From positions 62,001 through 126,000 of the forward strand of contig JADIMG010000079.1 in the NCBI GenBank assembly GCA_017694875.1: a stretch of DNA of 64,000 bases, written 5' to 3'. This DNA is from Candidatus Gallipaludibacter merdavium. GTDB lineage: Bacteria > Bacteroidota > Bacteroidia > Bacteroidales > Paludibacteraceae. The notes beneath the pieces were generated by a model. That model was not told where the DNA came from, did no database searches, and was given only the letters and a program-made list of their open reading frames with translations. How positions within the stretch are numbered: position 1 is the first letter of the stretch; every line of letters begins with the position of its first letter. Of the stretch, positions 42,199 to 51,854 are shown piece by piece. A program made the position numbers and the translations under genes.

Positions 42199-42900
42199 TT
42201 AAGCGTGACGTGGGTCAATGTGTTTAACTGCACCTTGTTCTTCAGTAAAGCGACCGTATGTTCCAGTTACTTTCTTCAATGCCTCGTTGGCATCAGTGCC
42301 TTTCTTGATTTCTTCCATGAACTTGCCAAGGTGAACAAACTCATAACCGCATACTTCGTCGTTTTTGTCCAAAGCAATGGTTTTGATGTAACCTTCAGCC
42401 ATTTCCAAGTAACGTGGACCTTTTGCCAATGTACCATACATGGTTCCTACTTGGCTGCGCAAACCTTTACCAAGGTCTTCCAATCCGGCACCTACCATCA
42501 AACCGCCTTCAGAGAAAGCTGATTGGGTACGTCCGTATACGATTTGAAGGAACAATTCGCGCATAGCAGTATTGATGGCATCGCATACCAAGTCAGTGTT
42601 CAATGCCTCAAGAATGGTTTTGCCTGGCAGGATTTCAGATGCCATAGCTGCAGAGTGAGTCATACCTGAGCAACCGATTGTTTCTACCAATGCTTCTTGT
42701 ATTACGCCGTCTTTTACGTTCAATGTAAGTTTGCAGGCTCCTTGTTGAGGTGCGCACCAACCCACACCGTGTGTAAGTCCTGAAATGTCTTTGATCTCTC
42801 TGGCTTTTACCCACTTGCCTTCTTCAGGTATGGGAGCCGGGCCGTGGTTAGGTCCCTTTTTTACGACACACATGTGTTCTACTTCGCTTGAATAAACCAT
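42199..42900 (-). CDS. NifU/IscU-like Fe-S scaffold-type protein paired with the GGGtGRT gene
   Basis: 233 residues. An IscU/NifU-N-like core: APQQGACKLTLNVKDGVIQE, then ETIGCSGMTHSAAMASEILP and NTDLVCDAINTAMRELF, offering Cys49, Cys56, Cys77 and Cys106; the order C77-x28-C106 recalls the scaffold's Cys spacing though it is not the normal three-Cys set. A C-terminal extension of about 100 residues follows (KGPRYLEMAEGYIKTIALDK). No iscS/sufS or other assembly gene is near, so it may be a dedicated maturation partner for the GGGtGRT protein. Confidence 0.78.
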   Translation of the reverse strand: MVYSSEVEHMCVVKKGPNHGPAPIPEEGKWVKAREIKDISGLTHGVGWCAPQQGACKLTLNVKDGVIQEALVETIGCSGMTHSAAMASEILPGKTILEALNTDLVCDAINTAMRELFLQIVYGRTQSAFSEGGLMVGAGLEDLGKGLRSQVGTMYGTLAKGPRYLEMAEGYIKTIALDKNDEVCGYEFVHLGKFMEEIKKGTDANEALKKVTGTYGRFTEEQGAVKHIDPRHA

Positions 42901-43016
42901 AGTCGTTTTTGTTTAGTTAATAAATTAATTAATGAAGATTCTTTTCTGTACTATCCAAATAAATGTAAGTATGACAGGTTTGATACCTGAATCTTTTTAT
43001 CCTCCTAATACGGCTG

Positions 43017-43048
43017 CAAAGGTACTAAAAAAGTGGCAATGGGACAAG
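43017..43048 (-). promoter_or_regulatory. Promoter for the NifU-like/GGGtGRT operon
   Basis: On the minus strand: CTTG at 43048-43045, 20-base spacer, TACCTTTG at 43024-43017. Leader of about 110 bases. Confidence 0.65.
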
Positions 43049-43099
43049 TGCGTGTTTTACCACTGTTTTTACGTCTTATTTTCCTCTCTTTTAGTATGT

Positions 43100-44632
43100 T
43101 CAATGTTTGACTTTCAACTCATATAGGTCATGTCGTCTATCCAGCAGATTTCTGACGCTGCCATAGGTGTGCAATTCGCTGAGCAGGTCAAGATCCACGT
43201 CGGAGATGAGAATCATTTCTGCGTTTGGTGTGGCTTCCGCACGTTTCCCGTCTGTAGGAAATGCGAAATCGCATGGGGTGAATACTCCAGATTGTGCATA
43301 CTGTATATCCATATTGTGAACGCGTGGCAGATTACCGACACTACCTGCTATAACTACGAAACATTCGTTTTCAATGGCGCGGGCCTGTGCACATACTCTT
43401 ACGCGTGAATAGCCGTTTTGGGTATCGGTGAGGAAGGGCACAAACAATATTTGCATTCCTTGGTCGGCCAATATACGCGAAAGTTCGGGAAATTCCACAT
43501 CGTAACAGATGAGTACACCGATTTTAGCACAGTCTGTGTCAAACGTCTTCACCATATCACCTCCGCTTAAGCCCCAACTTTTTATTTCGTCTGGGGTAAC
43601 GTGAACTTTCTCGTACATTTCATACGAACCGTCACGTCGGCAAAGAAAACCGACATTATACAAGCCACCGTCCGGTTTTATGTAAGGCATGCTCCCTGTA
43701 ATAATGTTGATATTGTAGCTGATGGCCAAGTTAATGAACCTGTCTCTCATCGCATTTGTATATTGTGCCAGTTCCCGGATGGATTGTGCTTCACCCAGAT
43801 GGTTGTACTTGGCCATAAGGGGCGCATTGAAATATTCCGGAAACAGGATGAAGTCGCTTTTGTAGTCAGAAACGGCATCGACAAAAAATTCTACTTGTTC
43901 AAACACATCGTCAAGTGTATTGTAGGAACGCATCTGCCATTGCACCAGACCGACACGTACTGTTGTCTTCTTATCAACAAATTCTTGTGTGGGTGGTTGG
44001 TAATAGATATTGTCCCACTGGAGCAGGGTAGCGCAATGTTTGGATTCCTCGTCGTTGGGCAGATAGTTTTTCATCACTCTACGAACATGGAAATCATTGG
44101 AAAGTTGGAATGTTAATACTGGGTCATATATCTCCCGGCTGCGCACTTTTTCAATGTATTCTTTGGGTCGCATCTTGTCGGCGTATTTATGGTAGTTGGG
44201 TATGCGCCCTCCAAACATGATAGCCTTGAGGTTCAGTTTTTCACACAATTCCTTGCGGTATTCGTACATGCGTCGCGCCAAGCGCAGGCCTCGATAGTCA
44301 GGATGTATAAACACTTCAATGCCATAAAGGATGTTGCCTTCCGGATTATGTGTGTCAAAGGTCTCGTTGCCTGTTACCTTTGCATAGGTGTGGTCGCCTT
44401 TTACCAAATCATAGTCGACGATGATGGATAAGGCACATCCAACAATCCGGTTGTCGACCACTGTCACCACCTGACCTTCAGGGAATATGTTGATAAGTTT
44501 TTCTATTTGCTCGTGTGTCCAGAATACGTCTTTGTCTGCATAGACACGCTTGAATGATTGTGAAAGCTGTTGGTAATCTTCGATGTGCAAATTACGTACT
44601 TCCACTTTGTTAATCTTCTGCTTTTTTTCCAT
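43100..44632 (-). CDS. GNAT acetyltransferase fused to carbon-nitrogen hydrolase
   Basis: 510 residues. Residues 1-200 are a GNAT domain (VEVRNLHIEDYQQLSQSFKR, then VFIHPDYRGLRLARRMYEYR, the acetyl-CoA-binding loop). Residues 225-510 are a nitrilase-superfamily amidase: Glu in FILFPEYFNAPLMAKYN, Lys in YEMYEKVHVTPDEIKSWG, Cys in KIGVLICYDVEFPELSR. This fusion is widespread in bacteria and annotated as bifunctional; the substrate pair is not known to me. Cytoplasmic, single-gene transcript. Confidence 0.9.
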   Translation of the reverse strand: MEKKQKINKVEVRNLHIEDYQQLSQSFKRVYADKDVFWTHEQIEKLINIFPEGQVVTVVDNRIVGCALSIIVDYDLVKGDHTYAKVTGNETFDTHNPEGNILYGIEVFIHPDYRGLRLARRMYEYRKELCEKLNLKAIMFGGRIPNYHKYADKMRPKEYIEKVRSREIYDPVLTFQLSNDFHVRRVMKNYLPNDEESKHCATLLQWDNIYYQPPTQEFVDKKTTVRVGLVQWQMRSYNTLDDVFEQVEFFVDAVSDYKSDFILFPEYFNAPLMAKYNHLGEAQSIRELAQYTNAMRDRFINLAISYNINIITGSMPYIKPDGGLYNVGFLCRRDGSYEMYEKVHVTPDEIKSWGLSGGDMVKTFDTDCAKIGVLICYDVEFPELSRILADQGMQILFVPFLTDTQNGYSRVRVCAQARAIENECFVVIAGSVGNLPRVHNMDIQYAQSGVFTPCDFAFPTDGKRAEATPNAEMILISDVDLDLLSELHTYGSVRNLLDRRHDLYELKVKH

Positions 44633-44697
44633 AACACAATCTTTTCTATACTTATTATTCTTACATGCAAATCAGAGGCCATCAGTTTTCTTGTTGC

Positions 44698-44847
44698 TTA
44701 TTTGCATCTGCATCTACCTTCCGTATGCGTAGTGCTGTCTTCAAGTACAAACGCAAAGGAATTTATGATTTTCAATTGTTCTCTGTGGTTCCTTAACTTC
44801 ACATAGGCTATAGGTGCCACAAGAGGTAGTTGAATATTGGCCTTCAA
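44698..44847 (-). CDS. Possible small protein in the long leader of the GNAT-nitrilase gene
   Basis: A 49-residue frame with a TTG (44847) or GTG (44820) start. Its middle (VAPIAYVKLRNHREQLKIIN followed by SFAFVLEDS) looks more like protein than random sequence and ends in a basic Cys tail (GRCRCK). No good ribosome-binding site and no ATG start; it would be almost leaderless if transcription starts near 44850. It may equally be chance. Together with the flanking promoter and terminator this accounts for most of 44633-45032. Confidence 0.25.
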   Translation of the reverse strand: MKANIQLPLVAPIAYVKLRNHREQLKIINSFAFVLEDSTTHTEGRCRCK

Positions 44848-44856
44848 ATTTTTTTG

Positions 44857-44888
44857 CAAAGGTACTGCAAAGCCATTATTTGACCAAT
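44857..44888 (-). promoter_or_regulatory. Promoter for the GNAT-nitrilase gene
   Basis: On the minus strand: ATTG at 44888-44885, 20-base spacer, TACCTTTG at 44864-44857. Transcription near 44850 leaves an unusually long leader of about 218 bases. Confidence 0.6.
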
Positions 44889-44975
44889 TATACTAAAGAT
44901 TAGTTGTCCTCCTTTTTATTCTTATTAAACTTGTGTATGATGTGTAAGAATGTAGCTCGTTGAGATGCCATGAAA

Positions 44976-45010
44976 TAATAGAGGCAGATTCCGGGAAGAA
45001 ATCTGCCTCT
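44976..45010 (-). terminator. Terminator after the tandem T9SS cargo genes
   Basis: 11-bp perfect stem (AGAGGCAGATT 44980-44990 with AATCTGCCTCT 45000-45010), nine-base loop, then ATTATTTC on the minus strand, a rather weak T-run. Confidence 0.75.
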
Positions 45011-45032
45011 TGGCGTTTAGTAATTATACTTA

Positions 45033-48000
45033 TTATTGTATAATGATGCGTTCTGTTTGTTCATAGGTGTTGCTGTTCGTATCTTGCAAAACGGTTTTCA
45101 CAATGTACACGCCCGTTGTTGGCGGCATAGGAAGTTCGTATTCTCCTTCAGTCACTTTTGTACTGCTGATTGCTAGTCCAAACATGTTATATACTGTAGC
45201 GGTTCCATTTACAGGTTGGCTTGCATAAATATGCATAGGCATTCCGCTGGATGATTGTTGAGAATAGCTGGTTTGAAGTTCAACTGTTACGTTCTTGTCA
45301 TTTTCCGTGATTGTAAATACAGCTGGACAGCTGAGTATGCTTTCCGTAGAGCCTTCACGTGTTAAAGCTACCTGATAATCTGTGTTGGGGTCTAATTTTT
45401 CATTAGGCAAGTACAAATATGATTTGGTTTCCCCTTCCAGAGGTTGTCCATCCTTGTACCATTGGAATGCAGTAAATTTGTAACCTTCTCCATTGGGATT
45501 GTTATAATTCTCGTTTCTAATAGCAAGTACATCATCCCATCGATGAGTCAGAACTTCAGCCGGATAATACACATCAAGCGGTACTACAAATGTCTTGTCG
45601 CCGCAGGCATATTCATTGTAGAAGGTGAATGTTGCCATGTAACGGTCTGGCAAGGCATTGTTGCTGATATTGAACGTTACGTTTTCTGCAGATTGTACAG
45701 GCAGGCCTTCCATGTCTGTAAACCCTTGAGCATGTGCTTCGTCATCAAACCTAACGTCGAATACCGTGGCGACACCCGCTAGTAGGGTGTAAGGAACAAG
45801 TATTTTTCGGTCGGTTGCATTGCACGATTCATTGATAGGGATTCCAATCTCCATATCCAGCGTGTCAAGTACGACAAGGCATAGTTCGTAATCGATACTG
45901 TCGCATCCATCTGCTTCTGTTCCTTTTGCCCTGTAGGTATATGTTCCTGCTTCGGTGTATGTGTTGCCATAGAAGTTGTAGCTGTCGCCCATACAGATAG
46001 TATCCGGGTCAATCATTGTAACTTCCAGTGTCCGTATGCTGTCACATCCGCCAAAAGCTTCATATACCACTTGTATGGTGGTGTCCTGGCTGATGGTGTA
46101 GGTACTGTCTTCAAAGGTAATCTCCAGACCATCGCACACCTGTTTTTTTGTGATGTGTTCAGATTCCTCTATGGATGGGACGGTTACATTGAATTCATAT
46201 ACATCGGAGCATTCATCCTCTGAATCTGGCATGGTGGCCACAAGGTATACGGGGAATGTGCCTCCTTCTTTGGGGAATTCCACTTTGGGTGAAATCTCTG
46301 TAGAGACGCCGAATTCTCCATTTTCTCCAAACATCCACCTCAGATCGCAAGGACCAATAACGGTGTCAACGGAGATTCCGTCTTCGGTCGTATAGCTGCC
46401 AATTACGGCACTCTTGCTGGTAAAAGTGACCTCGTTTATACAGTCATGTGGCGTATGTTCATATTCTGCATCAGCCTTTGGTAATTGGCGTATACCTGAT
46501 GCGGTCAATGTGAAATAGCAGCGTGGGTTGTTTTTGGGCATTACGTAACAGGTGTAGGTATTGGTGTCGTTGGGAGCAACATATAGCTCTCGTGCATATA
46601 CATCCTGTCCATCATACCATGGTCCGGTAGGTTTATCATAATCAAACGGGCGTTCCCATTCGTAATCAAATCCATCTGGTGCAATCAGATACTGGTTGTT
46701 GGGATCTTCACAGCCAGAGCGTTGTAATTTGCCATCGGCGCACCCCAATGTAAAGTAAATGTATCCCCAGTGCTCACCCAATGCGCATGCGCGGTTGGTT
46801 ATTTTGATTTGGATGCTTGACCCTACATATTCTTCAACATTGAAGGCTACCAAGGTCCAGTCTCTCCAATAGACATCTTTGAAATTGGTCAGTAAAACAT
46901 CTGCCTTGTACCATCCACTGCTTTCACCTCCCTGACTTTGCCAATCGCTATCATCTCTCGGTGGTCGGAAGTCCGCGCGCATGCACTCTCCTAATTGTGT
47001 GCCATTCGCATCATAGATTTCCAATGTAAACCGGGGTTGGTCATTGGAATCATGACCACCGCTTTGTGCGACGACGGCATACTGGAACTCAATCAAGCCA
47101 ATACCTTCCGTGATGGGTATTGTATAAGTGATGGATTGTGCAATGTTACCGCCATAAACGCGCCATTCACCGCCTAAACGGACAGATGCCAATGTCTCTC
47201 CAGGCGGTAATGTGCTCAATTGATTACGTCCTGTTAAGGTACGTGGATCGATTTCGCCCATGTAGTGTATGGTATGACGGCTGCTCATTTCTGTGTAACC
47301 GTTGTCAACAACTCCGACAGCGGAGTCGGGCTGATTGAACGGTCCGTAAGTGCATTTGACATTGGGTAGGTAAAAGTTCATGTAGTCAAAGCATCTGCTT
47401 TCCGGATCATATACCATAACAACCCTCGTTTCTGTCCATAAACCCGGTATAGTATCATCTGTGATGGGACGTACCCTGAATTTAAAGGCACTTTCTTCAA
47501 TGATGTCATAAGGCATAATCAGTTGGTTGCCATCAACAAACATTACTTCATAGTAGGTACTTCCTGTTTTGACATCATATACGAGAACTTCATATTGTTG
47601 AGTGTTGCCCGTCCAACTTAAGGAAAATCCAGTGTCAGTGTTTTCTGGAAACAGGTCGCTGGGTTCCTTGTAAGGAGCCTCATTGGGTACTACTTGAACA
47701 TTATCAATGCAAGCTCCTGGCTTCGTTGTACCATTGACACTTGTCACTTCCCAGTAAAAGCAAAGTAGCATACTGTCACTGGCAAGTGTAATATCCAAAT
47801 ATTCAGTTTTCCATTGTTGGGCACTGCCCTTAAAGGATTCAGGATGGAGGAGATTGTTGGAAATGATGCTGGGTAGTCCGCCTAATTCAGCAGCAGGTAT
47901 ATCACTGCCTTTAGGAACAGCTGCTACCCACAGTCTGTCATTTCCTCCATTACCATCAGCTTTCCAGTCAAAGCTGATTCTGTAATTACCGGCGGTAAGA

Positions 48001-48269
48001 GGTAATTGAACATAGGCTGGTATTCCGTAGGTGTTTTTTTCATAATCGGCTGTTAGTCCATTATCTTTGGTCACATAAAGTGATGTAGTCCCATATGTTC
48101 GTTCTGCATCTCCAATAAACCATTGGGTATTGGGGGCATTACGGCTTTGGAGTGTTTGCCATGCTGGCCATTGAGCAGGATTCTCGAAATCACAAATGTA
48201 GACGTTCTCCGACCATGTGTGAAAAACAAATCCAAGAAACAGAGCTAAAACAAAGCTTTTTTTATTCAT
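45033..48269 (-). CDS. Large T9SS cargo protein with jelly-roll, fibronectin-like and Cys-rich repeat modules
   Basis: 1078 residues. Signal peptide (MNKKSFVLALFLGFVFHTWS). About 30-195: jelly-roll/MAM-like carbohydrate-binding-type domain (VYICDFENPAQWPAWQTLQS to KPGACIDNVQVVP). About 200-290: fibronectin type III-like. A 280-residue middle domain shared with the upstream gene (SRHTIHYMGEIDPRTLTGRN, YWRDWTLVAFNVEEYVGSSI). Then a PKD-like segment and the module CMGDSYNFYGNTYTEAGTYT ending GCDSIDYELCL. The end is a type A T9SS sorting domain (YASQPVNGTATVYNMFGLAI to IIIQ). Probably surface-attached; ligand unknown. Twenty bases after the paralogous gene upstream. Confidence 0.85.
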   Translation of the reverse strand: MNKKSFVLALFLGFVFHTWSENVYICDFENPAQWPAWQTLQSRNAPNTQWFIGDAERTYGTTSLYVTKDNGLTADYEKNTYGIPAYVQLPLTAGNYRISFDWKADGNGGNDRLWVAAVPKGSDIPAAELGGLPSIISNNLLHPESFKGSAQQWKTEYLDITLASDSMLLCFYWEVTSVNGTTKPGACIDNVQVVPNEAPYKEPSDLFPENTDTGFSLSWTGNTQQYEVLVYDVKTGSTYYEVMFVDGNQLIMPYDIIEESAFKFRVRPITDDTIPGLWTETRVVMVYDPESRCFDYMNFYLPNVKCTYGPFNQPDSAVGVVDNGYTEMSSRHTIHYMGEIDPRTLTGRNQLSTLPPGETLASVRLGGEWRVYGGNIAQSITYTIPITEGIGLIEFQYAVVAQSGGHDSNDQPRFTLEIYDANGTQLGECMRADFRPPRDDSDWQSQGGESSGWYKADVLLTNFKDVYWRDWTLVAFNVEEYVGSSIQIKITNRACALGEHWGYIYFTLGCADGKLQRSGCEDPNNQYLIAPDGFDYEWERPFDYDKPTGPWYDGQDVYARELYVAPNDTNTYTCYVMPKNNPRCYFTLTASGIRQLPKADAEYEHTPHDCINEVTFTSKSAVIGSYTTEDGISVDTVIGPCDLRWMFGENGEFGVSTEISPKVEFPKEGGTFPVYLVATMPDSEDECSDVYEFNVTVPSIEESEHITKKQVCDGLEITFEDSTYTISQDTTIQVVYEAFGGCDSIRTLEVTMIDPDTICMGDSYNFYGNTYTEAGTYTYRAKGTEADGCDSIDYELCLVVLDTLDMEIGIPINESCNATDRKILVPYTLLAGVATVFDVRFDDEAHAQGFTDMEGLPVQSAENVTFNISNNALPDRYMATFTFYNEYACGDKTFVVPLDVYYPAEVLTHRWDDVLAIRNENYNNPNGEGYKFTAFQWYKDGQPLEGETKSYLYLPNEKLDPNTDYQVALTREGSTESILSCPAVFTITENDKNVTVELQTSYSQQSSSGMPMHIYASQPVNGTATVYNMFGLAISSTKVTEGEYELPMPPTTGVYIVKTVLQDTNSNTYEQTERIIIQ

Positions 48270-48289
48270 AGTATTCTATGTGATAATAT

Positions 48290-51200
48290 TTAATATACTA
48301 ACAGTTTTAAACTTTCAATCGCATTGGCAGTTTTTACTTTTACGATGTAGATACCTTGCTTTTGTGGAGCTTTAAAATAAGGTGCATCACCAGATATGTT
48401 TTGTGTTGTAACACTTTCTCCTGTAATGTCAATTATGCTGACCTCGGCATCTTCGTCAACTCCAGTCAGTTGAACTGTTGCGCTGCTTCTGGCTGGAGAG
48501 GGATAGATGCTAATGCTGTTGTTGGGAGTGGCTTTGGGGGTAATAGGACAAGTTCTGAATACTTTCCCATCTGACACCCTTCTGAGTTCGACATAATAGG
48601 TGTCCGAACCACCGAACACATTACCTTCTCCCAAATAAATGTAGGCATTTGTTTCGTTTGTCATTGCCTGGTCATTTTTGTACCATAGGAATTGGTCAAA
48701 ATTATCGTTGTATCCGTTATAGTCCTCATTATAGATAGCTAATACATCGTTCCATTTTTGAGCTATGATGCTGCTTGGATAACTTAAAGTAAAGCGTACA
48801 TTCTCTGTTTGAGGCTCGTCGTAACTTAAATCTTCTATAATAAGGTCAAATGAATATTCGTCGATGGGAATAGGAGGAGTCGTTTGTGGCAAAGTAAGCT
48901 CTAGCATGTCAGTCTCAGGGATGATTTCTTCATCTGTAAATCCGACTGCTTTTGCTGCATCTGAATATTGAATGCTGCAAAAATCCACAACTCCTTCCAG
49001 AACCTCAAAAGGAAGGTAGAAGTATTCATCATCGCCACAAACTAAACCTATTTCGCCTATCTTGCATTGTACACGAGGGGGATTTAAATCGTATGTAATA
49101 TTTTTTTCACAGCCCAGTGAATCAATCATGGTCAATTGGTAAGTGCCAGGTTTCAGGCCCGTGAGTGATAAGCTGGGGTCACCATCCCGCACGATGGTAC
49201 GTGTCCCTTCGCCTTCAGTCAAGTCTTCGATGACCAAGTCAAATGATTTGGGTGCTTCATTACTGCGTTCGTAACTTACATTGAATTTCATTTCTGGCAT
49301 CCTCCTCAGATTACACTTGATGGTGATGCTGTCACATCCTCCCTCGGCCTTGAGTGTTGTTTGGTATTCTCCTGGTAAATACCATGGCATGCCGTTGTAA
49401 TCAAGATAAATGCTGTCACCGTAGCAGATCAGCGTATCCATCTCTATTATTTTGTGCTCAATTTCTTCTACGATCAAATGTATTGCGCTGTCACATCCGG
49501 CAATTGTTTGGGTGTGTAAAATAGTATCGACGGCTTCACGAAAAGTATGTCCCAATAAGGTGGTTCTTCCTCCGTTCGGACAAATATAACGGTAAATGGT
49601 TGTATCTCTGTCACCTATGGCAGGCACAAACAACTCATAACTGATGCTGTCGGTACATTCATCGTTTGACAGACCGGTTTTTAAGGTAATGGTTTTCATG
49701 CCGCCCTCTTGTGGATATTTTACCCAAATAGTTTCTGCTGATGACTGAGAGGTACGTGGTTCCGCCCCTTCTCCGAAATCCCAATAATAGGTCTCCGGTT
49801 TTTGATTGGTCATTTCATTGCCACGCATCACATAACTGTTGTTGTTGATTCTGACTAGATTGGCACACGTATCTGGCATGTGGAATGCAGAGATGTCAGA
49901 ATGTGGTAAAAGAGGCATTAATGAAACATCAAGATCCAATTCACAGCTTTCGTTTTCCAATGAAATCAGGCGACAGGTGTATGTGCAGGTATCTTGTTCC
50001 GACGGAAAGAATGTTCTGTCTGTACATACAATGTTGTTTCCATTGTTATAATCTTCCCACCATTCATTTTCGTCTGGATATTTGGGAGACCATTCGTAAT
50101 TGAAGCCGATAGGGGCAGAGACTCCTTGGTCTCCTCCTCCGTTACAAGAAACTCCTTCAATGGTGGCTTCTTGGCAATTGAGGGTGAAATATCCATAGCC
50201 ATAGTGACCGCTTAAATTACAGTCTGAAGTCATTAAACGAATTTGAATACGTCCAGAATATTCAGAGAGATTGATACCTAATGTAGTCCAATCCTTATAG
50301 TATACATCACGAATTGTTCCGTTGATGTCTGGCTGTTTCGTACTATGCCAACCTTCTGTGTTAACTCCAGCTGAAAAATCAGCAAAGCCGCAGACTTCAT
50401 CCAGCATGTCGCCCCATCTGTCTAATATCTGTATGATGAAACGGGGTTTACCGTTGTCAGTATGAGTGTCATCATTCGGGTCCATTAAGACAACACTATA
50501 CTTTAATAATAAAATTTGTTTGGAGCCGGGGGTAATATTCATTTCGTATGTGATGTCTTCCCCTTCTGTATAGGCAGCAGTTCCTCCCGGAGGGGCTGCT
50601 ACATGCCAGTTTCCAAGACGGACAGCTGCCAATTCACTTCCGTCTGGTGGAGTGGTAGTGAGTTGGTAATTGGTATTTGGGTCTTTTTCTTCCGGGAGGT
50701 AATGTAATGTGTGACGGCTTCGATTGCTGCGAAATCCATAGTCAACTTTACCGTTGGTTTTGATTATGTTCGATTCCGTTTCATAATTAGGGGTTATTGG
50801 ATGGCCGTTTGGGATGGATAATGTGCGGCATGTAGCGGCATCGAGATTCATGTAGTCAATGCAGTAATTGCTGGCGTCATATACAATCAGTGTGTTTGAG
50901 AAAGCCCATGCTGTCATTTCTCCTGTTGTAGGGTTTACTCCTCTAACCCAAAATTCATATACACCGTCCTGCATATTTTCAATGTCTACTGACGTTTCAC
51001 TGATATTGGTGATAGTATCTGTTGTGCTGTCACCATAACGGCTATACAAAAGTTCGTAACGTTCGTTGTTGCCTTGCCATTCCACCGTAACATTCGTACC
51101 ATCGGTAACCTCGGCTGTGATGAAGCTCGGGGGTGTACTTTCTCCAGCTACAATTTGAATGTTGTCGATAGCGGCTGAGGGTGGCAAGATGCTCGCATCT

Positions 51201-51757
51201 GTTCCATTGGCCCAAATAAATACCAAACGACGCGGGGTGGTTGTGGCTGTTTGGGGTATTTGGCCTGTTGCTATGCGCCAATCTGAGCCTTGTTCTATTG
51301 TGATTTCTTCAACCAGGTTCGTTTGTACCCAAGTAGGTAGAGAGCCTGCCGTTGTTGAGTTTAGACGTATGTTTGTGGGAACCCAGCATACATATAAATT
51401 GCATCTTGAATTTCCTAAAGAGCGATAGTGGAATGAAATGGTATGGGTCTGACCGGCAGGAAGCGTGAATTCTCTGTATGCATATACGGCAGCAACATTT
51501 TGTGCTACGTAACTGTTCGTCATTCCTTCATCCCCGGAAATGTATAGTGAATGTAAACCCATTTGTGCTGCGGCTTCTCCAATGAACCATTTATTGGGAA
51601 TTTGTATGTTAGTGCCAGTAACAGGGTTTAGTGTCCAATTTGCATTTTCTGCATCATCTTCAAAACCACAAAAATAGGGTAGTGTTGTTGTCTGGGAGGA
51701 TAACAAAAACGGAAGTGTGAGTAACAGGACGATGTTGAACAATATATTTTTACGCAT
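48290..51757 (-). CDS. Large T9SS cargo protein, paralog of its downstream neighbour
   Basis: 1155 residues. Signal peptide (MRKNILFNIVLLLTLPFLLS). Same order as the neighbour: jelly-roll domain (LPYFCGFEDDAENANWTLNP to AAIDNIQIV), fibronectin-like domain (FITAEVTDGTNVTVEWQGNN), shared middle domain (SRHTLHYLPEEKDPNTNYQL, YYKDWTTLGINLSEYSGRIQ), a PKD-like domain (TYYWDFGEGAEPRTSQSSAE), then two Cys-rich repeat units (RYICPNGGRTTLLGHTF and TLICYGDSIYLDYNGMPWYL, each ending in a GCDS motif), and a type A sorting domain ending SLKLLVY. The two genes form an operon from the promoter at 51823-51854. Confidence 0.85.
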   Translation of the reverse strand: MRKNILFNIVLLLTLPFLLSSQTTTLPYFCGFEDDAENANWTLNPVTGTNIQIPNKWFIGEAAAQMGLHSLYISGDEGMTNSYVAQNVAAVYAYREFTLPAGQTHTISFHYRSLGNSRCNLYVCWVPTNIRLNSTTAGSLPTWVQTNLVEEITIEQGSDWRIATGQIPQTATTTPRRLVFIWANGTDASILPPSAAIDNIQIVAGESTPPSFITAEVTDGTNVTVEWQGNNERYELLYSRYGDSTTDTITNISETSVDIENMQDGVYEFWVRGVNPTTGEMTAWAFSNTLIVYDASNYCIDYMNLDAATCRTLSIPNGHPITPNYETESNIIKTNGKVDYGFRSNRSRHTLHYLPEEKDPNTNYQLTTTPPDGSELAAVRLGNWHVAAPPGGTAAYTEGEDITYEMNITPGSKQILLLKYSVVLMDPNDDTHTDNGKPRFIIQILDRWGDMLDEVCGFADFSAGVNTEGWHSTKQPDINGTIRDVYYKDWTTLGINLSEYSGRIQIRLMTSDCNLSGHYGYGYFTLNCQEATIEGVSCNGGGDQGVSAPIGFNYEWSPKYPDENEWWEDYNNGNNIVCTDRTFFPSEQDTCTYTCRLISLENESCELDLDVSLMPLLPHSDISAFHMPDTCANLVRINNNSYVMRGNEMTNQKPETYYWDFGEGAEPRTSQSSAETIWVKYPQEGGMKTITLKTGLSNDECTDSISYELFVPAIGDRDTTIYRYICPNGGRTTLLGHTFREAVDTILHTQTIAGCDSAIHLIVEEIEHKIIEMDTLICYGDSIYLDYNGMPWYLPGEYQTTLKAEGGCDSITIKCNLRRMPEMKFNVSYERSNEAPKSFDLVIEDLTEGEGTRTIVRDGDPSLSLTGLKPGTYQLTMIDSLGCEKNITYDLNPPRVQCKIGEIGLVCGDDEYFYLPFEVLEGVVDFCSIQYSDAAKAVGFTDEEIIPETDMLELTLPQTTPPIPIDEYSFDLIIEDLSYDEPQTENVRFTLSYPSSIIAQKWNDVLAIYNEDYNGYNDNFDQFLWYKNDQAMTNETNAYIYLGEGNVFGGSDTYYVELRRVSDGKVFRTCPITPKATPNNSISIYPSPARSSATVQLTGVDEDAEVSIIDITGESVTTQNISGDAPYFKAPQKQGIYIVKVKTANAIESLKLLVY

Positions 51758-51822
51758 ATATGTTGTATTTTAATGATTGGAAGAACGAAGCTGTAAGTGA
51801 TGAATAAAATGTGATTTAGAGA

Positions 51823-51854
51823 CAAAGATAGCAGGTTTTTTTTTATAGACCAAA
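51823..51854 (-). promoter_or_regulatory. Promoter for the tandem T9SS cargo operon
   Basis: On the minus strand: TTTG at 51854-51851, 20-base spacer, TATCTTTG at 51830-51823. Leader about 59 bases. Confidence 0.78.
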
